Shown in pieces: positions 10,065 through 24,086 of a DNA stretch of 64,000 nucleotides. The position numbers were made by a program, and so were the translations under genes. Source of the DNA: Spinactinospora alkalitolerans (GTDB taxonomy: Bacteria; Actinomycetota; Actinomycetes; Streptosporangiales; Streptosporangiaceae); NCBI RefSeq assembly GCF_013408795.1, contig NZ_JACCCC010000001.1:1860001-1924000 (forward strand). The letters are read 5' to 3'. The notes below the pieces were generated by a model that ran no database searches, was not told where the DNA came from, and worked only from the letters and a program-made list of their open reading frames with translations. Numbering within the stretch: position 1 is the first letter of the stretch; every line of letters begins with the position of its first letter.

Positions 10065-10068
<4 letters not shown>
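8626..10068 (+). CDS. DAO-family FAD-dependent oxidoreductase (gamma-glutamylputrescine oxidase-like)
   Basis: A 480-residue flavoprotein of the D-amino-acid oxidase superfamily. The ADP-binding beta-alpha-beta is at residues about 45-75 (DVCIVGGGYTGLWTAYYLKK), followed by the FAD motif ASGRNGGWLSAEFAG and, near the C-terminus, the second flavin segment (GLGWAGGYVGSGVTTSNLAG). The overall pattern resembles PuuB-type oxidases that oxidise amines or N-methyl/N-glutamyl amines with O2. With the nearby class III aminotransferase and MarR gene it suggests amine breakdown. The substrate is not proven. The gene is bracketed by copies of a diverged direct repeat, a possible sign of past rearrangement. 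Confidence 0.82.
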
Positions 10069-12518
<2,450 letters not shown>

Positions 12519-12522
<4 letters not shown>

Positions 12523-13448
12523 ACTCGCGAATCGACGCCCTCGACAAGGCGAACACGCTCATCGAAGCCCTGCCGTGGCTGAGCCGCTTCCACGGCAAGA
12601 CCGTCGTGGTCAAGTACGGCGGCAACGCCATGACCGACCCCGACCTGCGCGCCCGCTTCGCCGAGAACATCGTGTTCCTGCGCTACGCCGGACTGCGCCC
12701 GGTCGTCGTGCACGGCGGCGGCCCGCAGATCAGCGCCCACCTGGACCGGCTCGGCGTGCAGACCTCCTTCACCGCGGGGCTGCGCGTCACCACGCCCGAG
12801 ACGATGGACATCGTCCGGATGGTCCTGGTCGGCCAGGTCAACCGCGAGATCGTCGGCCTGGTCAACGCCCACGGCCCGTTCGCCATCGGCATGTCCGGCG
12901 AGGACGCCCACCTGTTCACCGCCGAGCGCAAGCCGGCCATCGTCGACGGCACGCCCGTGGACATCGGCATGGTCGGCGAGGTCGTCGAGGTGCAGCCCGG
13001 CGCGGTGCGCACGCTCCTGGACGACGGGCGCATCCCGGTCGTCTCCAGCGTCGCCCGCTCCGACGAGGGCGTCTACAACGTCAACGCCGACACCGCGGCC
13101 GCGGCCCTGGCCGCGGCGCTGGACGCGAGCAAGCTCATCGTGCTGACCGACGTCGAGGGCCTCTACGCCGACTACCCGGCCAACACCGAGCTGATCAGCC
13201 GGCTCACCGTCGGCGAACTGGAGGAGCTGCTGCCGGAGCTGTCCTCCGGCATGGTGCCCAAGATGGAGGCGTGCCTGCGGGCCGTGCGCGGCGGCGTGCC
13301 CCAGGCCCACGTGATCGACGGCCGCGTCCCCAACGCGATGCTGCTGGAGGTCTTCACCAACGAGGGCATCGGCACGATGGTGGTGGACGAGATCCTCGAA
13401 GCCGGCAAGCTGGGCCGGCCCGAAGGCATCCACGGAGAGGAGCGGTGA
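12519..13448 (+). CDS. argB: Acetylglutamate kinase
   Basis: 309 residues; phosphorylates N-acetylglutamate with ATP, the usual arginine feedback point. Amino-acid-kinase motifs are visible: KYGGNAMTD near the N-terminus, the substrate loop [35 protein letters not shown] and the ATP segment [12 protein letters not shown]. The N-terminal helix ([20 protein letters not shown]) is the kind linked to hexamer formation and arginine inhibition in long ArgB proteins. ATG 12519 overlaps the argJ stop; the stop overlaps argD by one base. Confidence 0.96.
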
Positions 13449-14662
13449 TGGGCGCGACCGAGGAACTGCAGGCGCGCTTCGACGCCGCCCTGATGCCCAC
13501 CTACGGCACGCCGCCGATCGCGCTCGCGCGCGGCGAGGGCCGGTACGTCTGGGACGTCGACGGCCGGCGCTACCTCGACCTCATCGCCGGCATCGCCGTC
13601 TCCGCGCTCGGCCACGGCCACCCCGCGCTGACCGAGGCGGTCTCGGCGCAGGTCGCCAGGCTCGCCCACACCAGCAACCTCTTCCTGCACGAGGGCGAGG
13701 TCGAGCTCGCCGAACGGCTCATCGGCCTGCTCGGCGGCGCGGGCGAGGGCGCTCGGGTCTTCTTCACCAACTCCGGCACCGAGGCCAACGAGGCGGCGCT
13801 CAAGCTGGTCAAGCGGGCCGCCGGGCCCGGCCGCGACCACATCGTCGCGGCCGCGTCCGGCTTCCACGGCCGCAGCCTCGGCGCGCTCGCCCTCACCGGC
13901 AAGGCCGCCATCAGGGAGCCGTTCGGACCCTTCGGCCTGGACGTGCGGTTCGTCCCCTACGGCGACGCCGCGGCGCTGCGCGAGGCCGTCACCGACTCCT
14001 GCATCGCGGTGTTCGTCGAACCCACCCAGGGCGAGGCCGGCGTGGTCGTCCCGCCGCGGGACTACCTGCGCGACGTCCGCGCCGCCTGCGACGCCGCCGG
14101 GGCCGCCCTCGTCCTCGACGAGATCCAGAGCGGCGTCGGCCGCACCGGCCACTGGTTCGCGCACCAGGGCGCCGGCGTCGTCCCCGACGTGCTGACCCTC
14201 GCCAAGGGGCTGGGAGGCGGCCTGCCGATCGGCGCCTGCGTGGGCTTCGGCGACCACGCGACCGCGTTCGCCAAGGGCGACCACGGTTCCACCTTCGGCG
14301 GCAACCCGGTCGCCGTCGCCGCGGCGCTGGCCGTCCTCGACACCATCGAGAGCGAGAAGCTGCTGGCCAACGCCGTCGAGCTCGGCGAGCTGCTGGCCGA
14401 ACGCGTCCGCGCCATCGGCCACCCGCTGGTCGCCGAGGTCCGCGGGGCCGGGCTGTGGCGCGCGATCCGGCTGTCGCAGCAGGCCGCGGCGGAGGTGCAG
14501 GCCCGCGCGGCCGCGCACGGCCTCCTCGTCAACGCCGTCGCCCCCGACGTCATCCGGATCGCTCCGCCGCTGACGATCACGCGCGCCGAGATCGAGGAGT
14601 TCACCGGCGCGCTGCCCGCCGTCCTCGACGAGGCCGCCGCCGGACGGGAGGCGTCCGGATGA
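13448..14662 (+). CDS. argD: Acetylornithine aminotransferase
   Basis: 404-residue class III PLP enzyme converting N-acetylglutamate semialdehyde to N-acetylornithine. It has the phosphate-binding segment [18 protein letters not shown], the cofactor-ring aspartate in [14 protein letters not shown] and the Schiff-base lysine Lys253 in [13 protein letters not shown], followed by [16 protein letters not shown]. Start ATG 13448 is coupled to the argB stop (TGATG). The next gene is argR after 88 bases; the argF gene found here in mycobacteria is absent. Confidence 0.96.
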   Translation: MGATEELQARFDAALMPTYGTPPIALARGEGRYVWDVDGRRYLDLIAGIAVSALGHGHPALTEAVSAQVARLAHTSNLFLHEGEVELAERLIGLLGGAGEGARVFFTNSGTEANEAALKLVKRAAGPGRDHIVAAASGFHGRSLGALALTGKAAIREPFGPFGLDVRFVPYGDAAALREAVTDSCIAVFVEPTQGEAGVVVPPRDYLRDVRAACDAAGAALVLDEIQSGVGRTGHWFAHQGAGVVPDVLTLAKGLGGGLPIGACVGFGDHATAFAKGDHGSTFGGNPVAVAAALAVLDTIESEKLLANAVELGELLAERVRAIGHPLVAEVRGAGLWRAIRLSQQAAAEVQARAAAHGLLVNAVAPDVIRIAPPLTITRAEIEEFTGALPAVLDEAAAGREASG

Positions 14663-14750
14663 CCTCTCCGACGCAGCGGGCGTCCGCACGGTGCCGGCGA
14701 CCCGGAGCGGCCGGCCTTCTCGGCCCCTCGCGCAGAGAGGACGGGCGACG

Positions 14751-18288
<3,538 letters not shown>

Positions 18289-18640
18289 CGGCGGGGTCGG
18301 CCGGTCCGGAGAACGTGCCGCGGCATATCAGTCGCATACCGGATCATGCTCCGCTGTTGCCGACAAAGGGTGCATATCGGGATGCTTGGCCCGCGGATTT
18401 CGGCAAACCCGCGTCAAAATGCCCGTCAATGCTGTAGCGTCCAGATGCTGTGGGCACCATGGGTGGGCGCTCCCTGGCGGAACGTGAGGGGCGCCCCCGT
18501 GCCGAGCGGGGGAGTGGACGCGGGTTCTTTCGAGCGCGCCCCGGTGGGGAGCCGCTGCTCCCCGTCCCCTTCTCGTCCCTGGCCGAAGATCCGCCCCGAT
18601 TTCGGTCGGTGTCCGCATGCCCAGCCGTGGGAGGAGCTCA
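18289..18640. other. Intergenic region before the complete conservon
   Basis: About 350 bases without a gene. A -10-like TAGCGT at 18435-18440 lies in the octamer TAGCGTCC, which is also found upstream of the second conservon sensor at 23986-23993. GGAGGAG at 18630-18636 is the sensor ribosome site. Confidence 0.4.
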
Positions 18641-21205
18641 ATGGGCCAGTCGGGCGGTACCGTCCGCAGCATCAGGTCGCAGCTCAACAGGACCGTGCTG
18701 ATCCCCAGCATCACGTTCCTGCTGCTGTTCGCGGTACTGAGCGGGGCCACGCTGCTGCAGGCCTTCTCGCTGCGCGACGCCGCGGCCGAGGGGGAGAGCG
18801 GTGTCGGCATCCACCAGGTGATGGTGGAGGTGCAGGCGGAGCGCCGCCAGGCGGTGCAGTACCTGGGCGACCCCTCCGACCGGTCCCTGCGGCTGCTGCG
18901 CGAGCAGACCGCGGCCACCGACGAGGCGGTGCGCGCGGTCGAGGACGCCCTCACCCCCGACAGCGGGGACGAGGCCGAGATCCAGGACCGGACCGCCGAC
19001 CTCCGCACCGCGCTCAACGGCCGCTCGGGCCTGCGCGAAGAGGTGATGGCCGGGGAGGTCGACCGCCCCGCGGCCCTGGAGCGCTACAGCGAGATCGTCG
19101 ACCTCGGCTTCCAGCTCTACGACGCCGGCGGACGGCGGCTGCAGGACGGCCCGGCCGTCGCCGAGAGCGCCACCGCCCTGGAACTGCTGCGCGCCCAGGA
19201 CCTCTTCTCCCGGGCCGACGCGCTGCTCTCCGGGGCGATCGCGGCCGATGAGCTCACCTCGGCGCAGCAGATCGACTTCGCCGGTCTCGTCGACGCGGCG
19301 CGGCGCGGTCTCGACGCCAACGGCCAGACCCTGGACGACGAGGTCGCCGCCGCCCGCTCCGCGCTGCTGGAGGGCCCGGAATGGCGGGAGATGAACCGCA
19401 TCGCCGACGCGGTCGCCGAGCGCGAGGTCACCGTCGCCGTCGACCCCGTCACCGGGGAGGAGCAGACCTCCCTGGAGCCGCCCGCGGCCGTGAACGACTG
19501 GCGCGAGGCCGCCGACGCGGTCAACACCGGCCTCATCACGCTGGCCGGCGAGCAGGCCAGGGCCGGCGTCGCCGTCACCGACGCCGCCGGCGACCGGGCG
19601 CTCTCGATCGCCATCGGCGGCAGCATCCTCGCCCTCTTCGCCGGAACCCTCGCCTACGGCGTCGCCTCCAAGTCCGCCAACCGGCTCACCGGCCGCCTCG
19701 CCCGGCTGCGCCAGGACGCGCTCAACCTGGCGAGGGAGGACCTGCCCAAGATCGTCCGACGCCTGGAGCGCGGCGACCCGATCAACGTCGAGGCCGAGAT
19801 GCACCAGCTCGACTACGGCGACGACGAGGTCGGGCAGGTGGCCGACGCGTTCAACACCGCCCAGCGCACCGCGGTGGGCGCGGCCGTCAAGCAGGCCGAG
19901 ATCCGCGAGGGCGCCAACCGGGTCTTCCTCGGCATCGCCCACCGGAACCAGTCCCTGGTGCAGCGCCAGCTCCAGCTGCTGGACCGGGTCGAGCGCGAGG
20001 AGGAGGACCCCGACCTCCTGGAGGACCTCTTCCAACTGGACCACCTGGCCACCCGCGGCCGCCGCAACGCCGAGAACCTGATCATCCTCGGCGGAGCCCA
20101 GCCCGGTCGGCGCTGGCGCAATCCGATCCCGCTGGTGGACATCCTGCGCGGAGCCATCTCCGAGACCGAGGAGTACGCGCGGGTCAAGCTGCGGATCGTG
20201 CCGAACCTGTCGCTGCGCGGCGCCGTCGTCGCCGACATCATCCACCTGGTGGCCGAGCTCGTCGAGAACGCCACGGCGTTCTCCCCGCCGCACACCAAGG
20301 TGCACATCCACAGCGAGATCGTGCCCAAGGGCGTGGTGGTGGAGATCGAGGACCGCGGCCTGGGCATGAGCGACGAGGACTACGCCGGCTCCAACCGGAC
20401 GCTGTCCGCGGCGCCGGAGTTCGACGTCATGGCCCTCAACGAGGACGCCAGGCTCGGCCTGTTCGTCGTGGCGCGGCTGGCGGCCAAGCACGACATCAAC
20501 GTCGAGCTGTGCAGCTCCCCCTACGGCGGTACGCGCGCCATCATCCTCATCCCCGCCGAGCTGATCGTGTCCGGGGACGCACCGGTACCCGGGCCTCCCC
20601 GCACGGCCCCCGCGGCGGCGCCCGTGCCGCGTGCGTCCGCCGGGCCCGACGCCGACCCCGACGCCGCCGGCGATCTCCTGGCACCGCCCGGCCGGGAGCC
20701 GGGCCGACCGAACCGCTCCGACGTCACCGGCCCGATCGGCCAGCACGCCCGGCCGGAGGTCCCCGCCTCCCCCAACGGCCGCCACAACGGCGCCGAGACC
20801 TCTCCCGACGGAGCCGGCCCGGCGGCCGAACCGGCCACCGGCGACGGCAGCCGCCCGCCGCTGCCCGCCCGGCGGCCGGCCGACCGGGGCGGCGCGCCCG
20901 CGGAGTCGCCCGGCCGCCCGGCGCTGCCCAAGCGCCGGCGGCAGGCCAGTCTGGCACCGCAACTGCGCAACGATTCGGCCGCCGAGGCGGACGCGGAGTC
21001 GGAGTCCACTCGCTCGCCCGAGGAGGTCCGCCGGATGATGAACGCGTTCCAGAGCGGAACGCGGCGCGGGCGGGAGGCCGACGTCGACCCGACCGCTGAC
21101 CAGGCGTCCGGCACGGCCGCGGCGGAGCACGGCGACGTGCGCTCCGCAGCGGAGCGGCCGACCGCCGACCTCATGCCGGGCGACCACACCGAAGAGAGTG
21201 AATGA
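18641..21205 (+). CDS. cvnA: Conservon sensor protein (CvnA-type, nitrate/nitrite-sensor-like histidine kinase)
   Basis: 854 residues. A membrane helix at about 20-42 and another at about 325-347 bracket an extracytoplasmic all-helical NIT-like domain (QAERRQAVQYLGDPSDRS). A HAMP-like linker follows, then a helical pairing region (LDHLATRGRRNAENLIILGG) and a HATPase domain with VAELVENATAFSPP, EDRGLGMS and LGLFVVARLA. The tail of about 210 residues is Pro/Ala/Arg-rich and probably disordered. A canonical H-box is missing, as in other CvnA proteins. First gene of a four-gene operon with ATGA overlaps. In Streptomyces, conservon proteins form a membrane complex that gates a small GTPase. Confidence 0.9.
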   Translation: MGQSGGTVRSIRSQLNRTVLIPSITFLLLFAVLSGATLLQAFSLRDAAAEGESGVGIHQVMVEVQAERRQAVQYLGDPSDRSLRLLREQTAATDEAVRAVEDALTPDSGDEAEIQDRTADLRTALNGRSGLREEVMAGEVDRPAALERYSEIVDLGFQLYDAGGRRLQDGPAVAESATALELLRAQDLFSRADALLSGAIAADELTSAQQIDFAGLVDAARRGLDANGQTLDDEVAAARSALLEGPEWREMNRIADAVAEREVTVAVDPVTGEEQTSLEPPAAVNDWREAADAVNTGLITLAGEQARAGVAVTDAAGDRALSIAIGGSILALFAGTLAYGVASKSANRLTGRLARLRQDALNLAREDLPKIVRRLERGDPINVEAEMHQLDYGDDEVGQVADAFNTAQRTAVGAAVKQAEIREGANRVFLGIAHRNQSLVQRQLQLLDRVEREEEDPDLLEDLFQLDHLATRGRRNAENLIILGGAQPGRRWRNPIPLVDILRGAISETEEYARVKLRIVPNLSLRGAVVADIIHLVAELVENATAFSPPHTKVHIHSEIVPKGVVVEIEDRGLGMSDEDYAGSNRTLSAAPEFDVMALNEDARLGLFVVARLAAKHDINVELCSSPYGGTRAIILIPAELIVSGDAPVPGPPRTAPAAAPVPRASAGPDADPDAAGDLLAPPGREPGRPNRSDVTGPIGQHARPEVPASPNGRHNGAETSPDGAGPAAEPATGDGSRPPLPARRPADRGGAPAESPGRPALPKRRRQASLAPQLRNDSAAEADAESESTRSPEEVRRMMNAFQSGTRRGREADVDPTADQASGTAAAEHGDVRSAAERPTADLMPGDHTEESE

Positions 21206-21639
21206 TGGTGGAGATGAGCAACGCTGCAGGCGACCTGAACTGGCTGCTCGACGACCTGATCGATCGCGTCGTCGGCGCCGATCGCGCCATCGTGCTGTCC
21301 GCCGATGGCCTCCTCATCGGCCGGTCCCGCAACCTGTCCACCGAGGACGCCGAGCACCTGTCCGCGGTGGCCTCGGCGTTCCAGAGCCTGGCCCGCGGCA
21401 CCGGTCGGCAGTTCGGCGGCGGCGCCGTCCGGCAGACGGTGGTCGAGATGGAGTACGCCTACCTGTTCGTCACCGCGGCGGGCGAGGGCGCCTGCCTGGC
21501 GGTGCTGGCCTCCGAGGACGCCGATGTCGGCCTCGTCGCCTACGAGATGAACATGCGGATCAAGCGGGTCGGGCAGTTCCTCAGCTCCTCGCCGCGCTTC
21601 CCCGAGTCCGCGACGACATCGGGCTCATCGGGATCATGA
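21202..21639 (+). CDS. cvnB: Roadblock/LC7 domain protein of the conservon
   Basis: 145 residues. The roadblock fold is recognisable from LNWLLDDLIDRVVGADRAIV, LSADGLLIGRSRNL, and the DADVGLVAYEMNMRIKRVG end. These proteins act as MglB-like partners or regulators of the small GTPase encoded two genes later. The start ATG overlaps the sensor stop by four bases (ATGA); ATG 21205 and 21214 are possible alternatives. The stop overlaps the DUF742 gene in the same way. Confidence 0.92.
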   Translation: MMVEMSNAAGDLNWLLDDLIDRVVGADRAIVLSADGLLIGRSRNLSTEDAEHLSAVASAFQSLARGTGRQFGGGAVRQTVVEMEYAYLFVTAAGEGACLAVLASEDADVGLVAYEMNMRIKRVGQFLSSSPRFPESATTSGSSGS

Positions 21640-22151
21640 GGGACACGGGCGATCACCCCGGGGCCGGGGACGGGCCGCCGCGCGACCCGTCCCGCGGTGC
21701 GCGCGTCCGCCGCGACCCGCGGGCGCGCGACACCTCCGCCGCGCCGGTGGACCCGGCCCCGCCGGTCCCGCCGAAGGCGGCGCGGGACCAGGGCTTCTCC
21801 TACCTCGACGCCGCGGCCGGCCCGCTGGTCCGGCCCTACACGATGACAGGGGGGCGCACCCGCCCGGTCGACACCGGACTCGACATGATCAGCGTCGTCG
21901 TCGCGACGCGCCGGCACGTCGACCAGGTCGCCCTGGAACCCGAGCACGCCTCGATCCTGGACCTGTGCCGGCGGCCGGTCTCCGTGGCGGAGATCTCCGC
22001 CCACCTGGACATCCCGCTGACGGTGGTCAAGGTGCTGCTGAGCGACCTCATCAGCAAGGGCGACGTGCTCGCCCGCGCGCCGCTGCCCGCGGCCGAACTC
22101 CCCCAGATGAACGTACTTCAGGCGGTACTCGATGGCATCCGTAGACTCTGA
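21636..22151 (+). CDS. cvnC: DUF742 protein of the conservon
   Basis: 171 residues. After a Pro/Arg-rich first 65 residues comes the DUF742 domain: VRPYTMTGGRTRPV, then a winged-helix-like part (LDLCRRPVSVAEISAHLDIP, LTVVKVLLSDLISKGDV) and the conserved end LQAVLDGIRRL. The winged-helix resemblance suggests binding to a protein or DNA partner; the molecular role is not established. ATG 21636 overlaps cvnB (ATGA), and the gene end overlaps cvnD by 20 bases. Confidence 0.9.
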   Translation: MRDTGDHPGAGDGPPRDPSRGARVRRDPRARDTSAAPVDPAPPVPPKAARDQGFSYLDAAAGPLVRPYTMTGGRTRPVDTGLDMISVVVATRRHVDQVALEPEHASILDLCRRPVSVAEISAHLDIPLTVVKVLLSDLISKGDVLARAPLPAAELPQMNVLQAVLDGIRRL

Positions 22152-22731
22152 GGCCCGGCAGGACCCCGAGACGATCCCGCTGGCGGTCAAGATCCTGATC
22201 GCGGGCGGGTTCGGCGCGGGCAAGACCACGATGGTGGGCTCGGTCAGCGAGATCACCCCGTTGAGCACCGAGGAGGTCATGACCGAGGCCAGCCTCGGCG
22301 TCGACGACCTCGAAGGGGTCGAGGAGAAGACGACCACCACGGTCGCCCTGGACTTCGGCCGCATCACCGTCAACGACGCGGTGGTGCTCTACCTCTTCGG
22401 CACCCCCGGCCAGGGCCGGTTCTGGTTCATGTGGGACGAGCTCGCCCACGGGGCGCTCGGCTCCGTCGTGCTCGCCGACACCCGGCGGCTCGACACCTGC
22501 TTCCCCTCCATCGACTTCTTCGAACACCGCGACATCCCGTTCGTCGTGGCGGTGAACTGCTTCGAAGGAGCCGACCGCTACACCGAGCAGGAGATCCGCG
22601 AGGCCGTCGACCTCGCCCCCGACGTGCCCGTCGTGCTGTCCGACGCCCGGCGGCGGGAGTCGAGCAAGGAGGTGCTGCTCACCCTCGTCGAGCACGTCAT
22701 GCGCCGCCGCAGTCCGGCGGTCACCGGCTGA
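22132..22731 (+). CDS. cvnD: Conservon ATP/GTP-binding protein (small GTPase)
   Basis: 199 residues, MglA-like small GTPase. The P-loop is GGFGAGKTT (residues 25-33), the switch II motif reads FGTPGQGRFWFMWDE, and the base-recognition loop that is NKxD in Ras reads NCFEGAD. It is the output element of the conservon, presumably cycling between nucleotide states under control of the roadblock protein. Start ATG lies inside the end of cvnC. No P450 or other cvnE gene follows; the next gene is a CbiX-like protein after 129 bases. Confidence 0.92.
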   Translation: MASVDSEARQDPETIPLAVKILIAGGFGAGKTTMVGSVSEITPLSTEEVMTEASLGVDDLEGVEEKTTTTVALDFGRITVNDAVVLYLFGTPGQGRFWFMWDELAHGALGSVVLADTRRLDTCFPSIDFFEHRDIPFVVAVNCFEGADRYTEQEIREAVDLAPDVPVVLSDARRRESSKEVLLTLVEHVMRRRSPAVTG

Positions 22732-22796
22732 AACGCCCTTCCGCCGCCTGCTCCGTCCACGTTTTCCCGCCCACGAGATGGTCCGTTACCGAGGTG

Positions 22797-22818
22797 CGAT
22801 CTTCACTGGTGAAGATCG
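22797..22818. promoter_or_regulatory. 22-bp palindrome upstream of the CbiX-like gene
   Basis: CGATCTTCAC and GTGAAGATCG are exact reverse complements separated by TG. The element sits about 30 bases before the presumed -10 box (22849-22854), a place suited to a dimeric activator or repressor. It does not match the iron (DmdR/IdeR), SOS or ARG consensus known to me. Confidence 0.55.
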
Positions 22819-22848
22819 ACCGAGGCAAGATCATTACTCCCGAGTCGT

Positions 22849-22854
22849 TAGCAT
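22849..22854 (+). promoter_or_regulatory. -10 element of a likely leaderless transcript
   Basis: TAGCAT, then six bases, then the GTG start at 22861. There is no Shine-Dalgarno sequence, which is the arrangement of leaderless actinobacterial mRNAs. No good -35 hexamer was seen, so activation through the adjacent palindrome is possible. Confidence 0.5.
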
Positions 22855-22860
22855 TTTTCC

Positions 22861-23817
22861 GTGAATCCTGACACTACGCAGAATCCGGACAGACTTCCTC
22901 CCCGCGGCCTGCCCCGGCGCCGCTCCGGTCGGCACCGCGATCCGCTGTCCTTCGACAGCTGGGTCGGCACGCCCACGCTCGTGCTCGCCGTTCCCGGCAG
23001 CGCCGACGCGGACGCGCGAGAAGCCGCCGAGGCGGGCGCCGAAGAAGGGACCGGCTCGCTCGGCCGCCGGATGGCCGACCTCGTCCGGACCCACCGCCCC
23101 GAGGTCACCATCAGGTTCGGCTACACCGAGGGAGAGGAGGCCGGTCTCACCGAAGCCCTCGCCGACCTGGAGCCCCAGGAGGGACGCGCCGTCCGCGCCG
23201 TCGTGGTCCCCCTGGTCGCCGACGCGCACCCGCCCACACTGGAGGCGGTCCACGCCGCCGTGGCGGCCACGGGCGCCGACGTCCGCGTCACCGAGGGCCT
23301 CGGACCGCACCCGATGCTGGCCGAGGCGCTGCACCTGCGCCTGGCCGAGGCCGGGTTCGTGCGGGCCGACCGCATGCGGCTGATCAGCGTCGCGGCGATG
23401 GGGACCGGTATGGCCGACGGCGTCGTCGTGGGCTGCGTGGGCGGGGCCGAGTCGGTCAACGTCGCCGGTGTCACCGCGGTGCTGCTCGCCGCCCGCCTCG
23501 GCGTCACCGTGCTGCCCGCGGCGCTGGACGACCCGGCGAGCCTGAGCGAGGTCTTCGGCCAGATCGAGGCCGCCGGCTGCGCGCGGCCGGTGATCGCCCC
23601 GAGCATCCTCGGCGGCGAGGTCTCCGGTGCCGACCTCGCCGCACTGGCCGGCCGGTTCGGGGCCCGCGTCAGCGCCCCGCTCGGCGCCACCGGCACGCTG
23701 GCCAAGATCGTCGCCCTGCGCTACGCCGAGATCCTCAACTCGCTCGGGATCGAGGAATCGCCCACGCTGGAGGACCTCCCGGCCCCCGTCGGCTCCCGGC
23801 ACCGCCCGGAGAACTGA
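22861..23817 (+). CDS. Degenerate CbiX/SirB-like (sirohydrochlorin chelatase family) protein
   Basis: 318 residues with two tandem CbiX-like halves (about 35-155 and 165-290). The family opening (VxxHGSRD) reads LVLAVPGSADADA, so the first metal-binding histidine is replaced by proline; a later histidine in VVVPLVADAHPPTLEAV is kept. In the second half VAAMGTGMADGVVVG also lacks the histidine. Chelation of cobalt or iron into sirohydrochlorin is therefore doubtful; a binding or altered function is possible. It stands alone between two conservon loci, with its own palindrome and probable leaderless promoter. The family call is moderate, the function unknown. Confidence 0.65.
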   Translation: MNPDTTQNPDRLPPRGLPRRRSGRHRDPLSFDSWVGTPTLVLAVPGSADADAREAAEAGAEEGTGSLGRRMADLVRTHRPEVTIRFGYTEGEEAGLTEALADLEPQEGRAVRAVVVPLVADAHPPTLEAVHAAVAATGADVRVTEGLGPHPMLAEALHLRLAEAGFVRADRMRLISVAAMGTGMADGVVVGCVGGAESVNVAGVTAVLLAARLGVTVLPAALDDPASLSEVFGQIEAAGCARPVIAPSILGGEVSGADLAALAGRFGARVSAPLGATGTLAKIVALRYAEILNSLGIEESPTLEDLPAPVGSRHRPEN

Positions 23818-24086
23818 TCCGGCCGGCTCGGGAGCCGCACCCTTCGCGCCTCCGCCGCCGTTGTGACGGCTCGGGACCGCCCGTCCCGCTCCGTCACCGC
23901 GGCAGCGGAGGCGTTCGCGTGTCCGCCCCCGCACCCCTCGGCAACTAATTGTGACGAAGCCGCGACGCACAGCGACAGTTTCCGATAGCGTCCTGTTCCC
24001 GTGAGGTGAAGTGGCGTTCACCGGGCCGTGCCCGTGTGGTGATCTCTCGTTCACGCGCCACGCACCCGGCCGTAGGGGGAGGCGCC
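23818..24086. other. Intergenic region before the partial conservon
   Basis: No gene seen. It carries TAGCGTCC at 23986-23993, matching the octamer before the first conservon, and GGGGGAGG at 24075-24082 as the ribosome site of the next gene. Confidence 0.4.
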
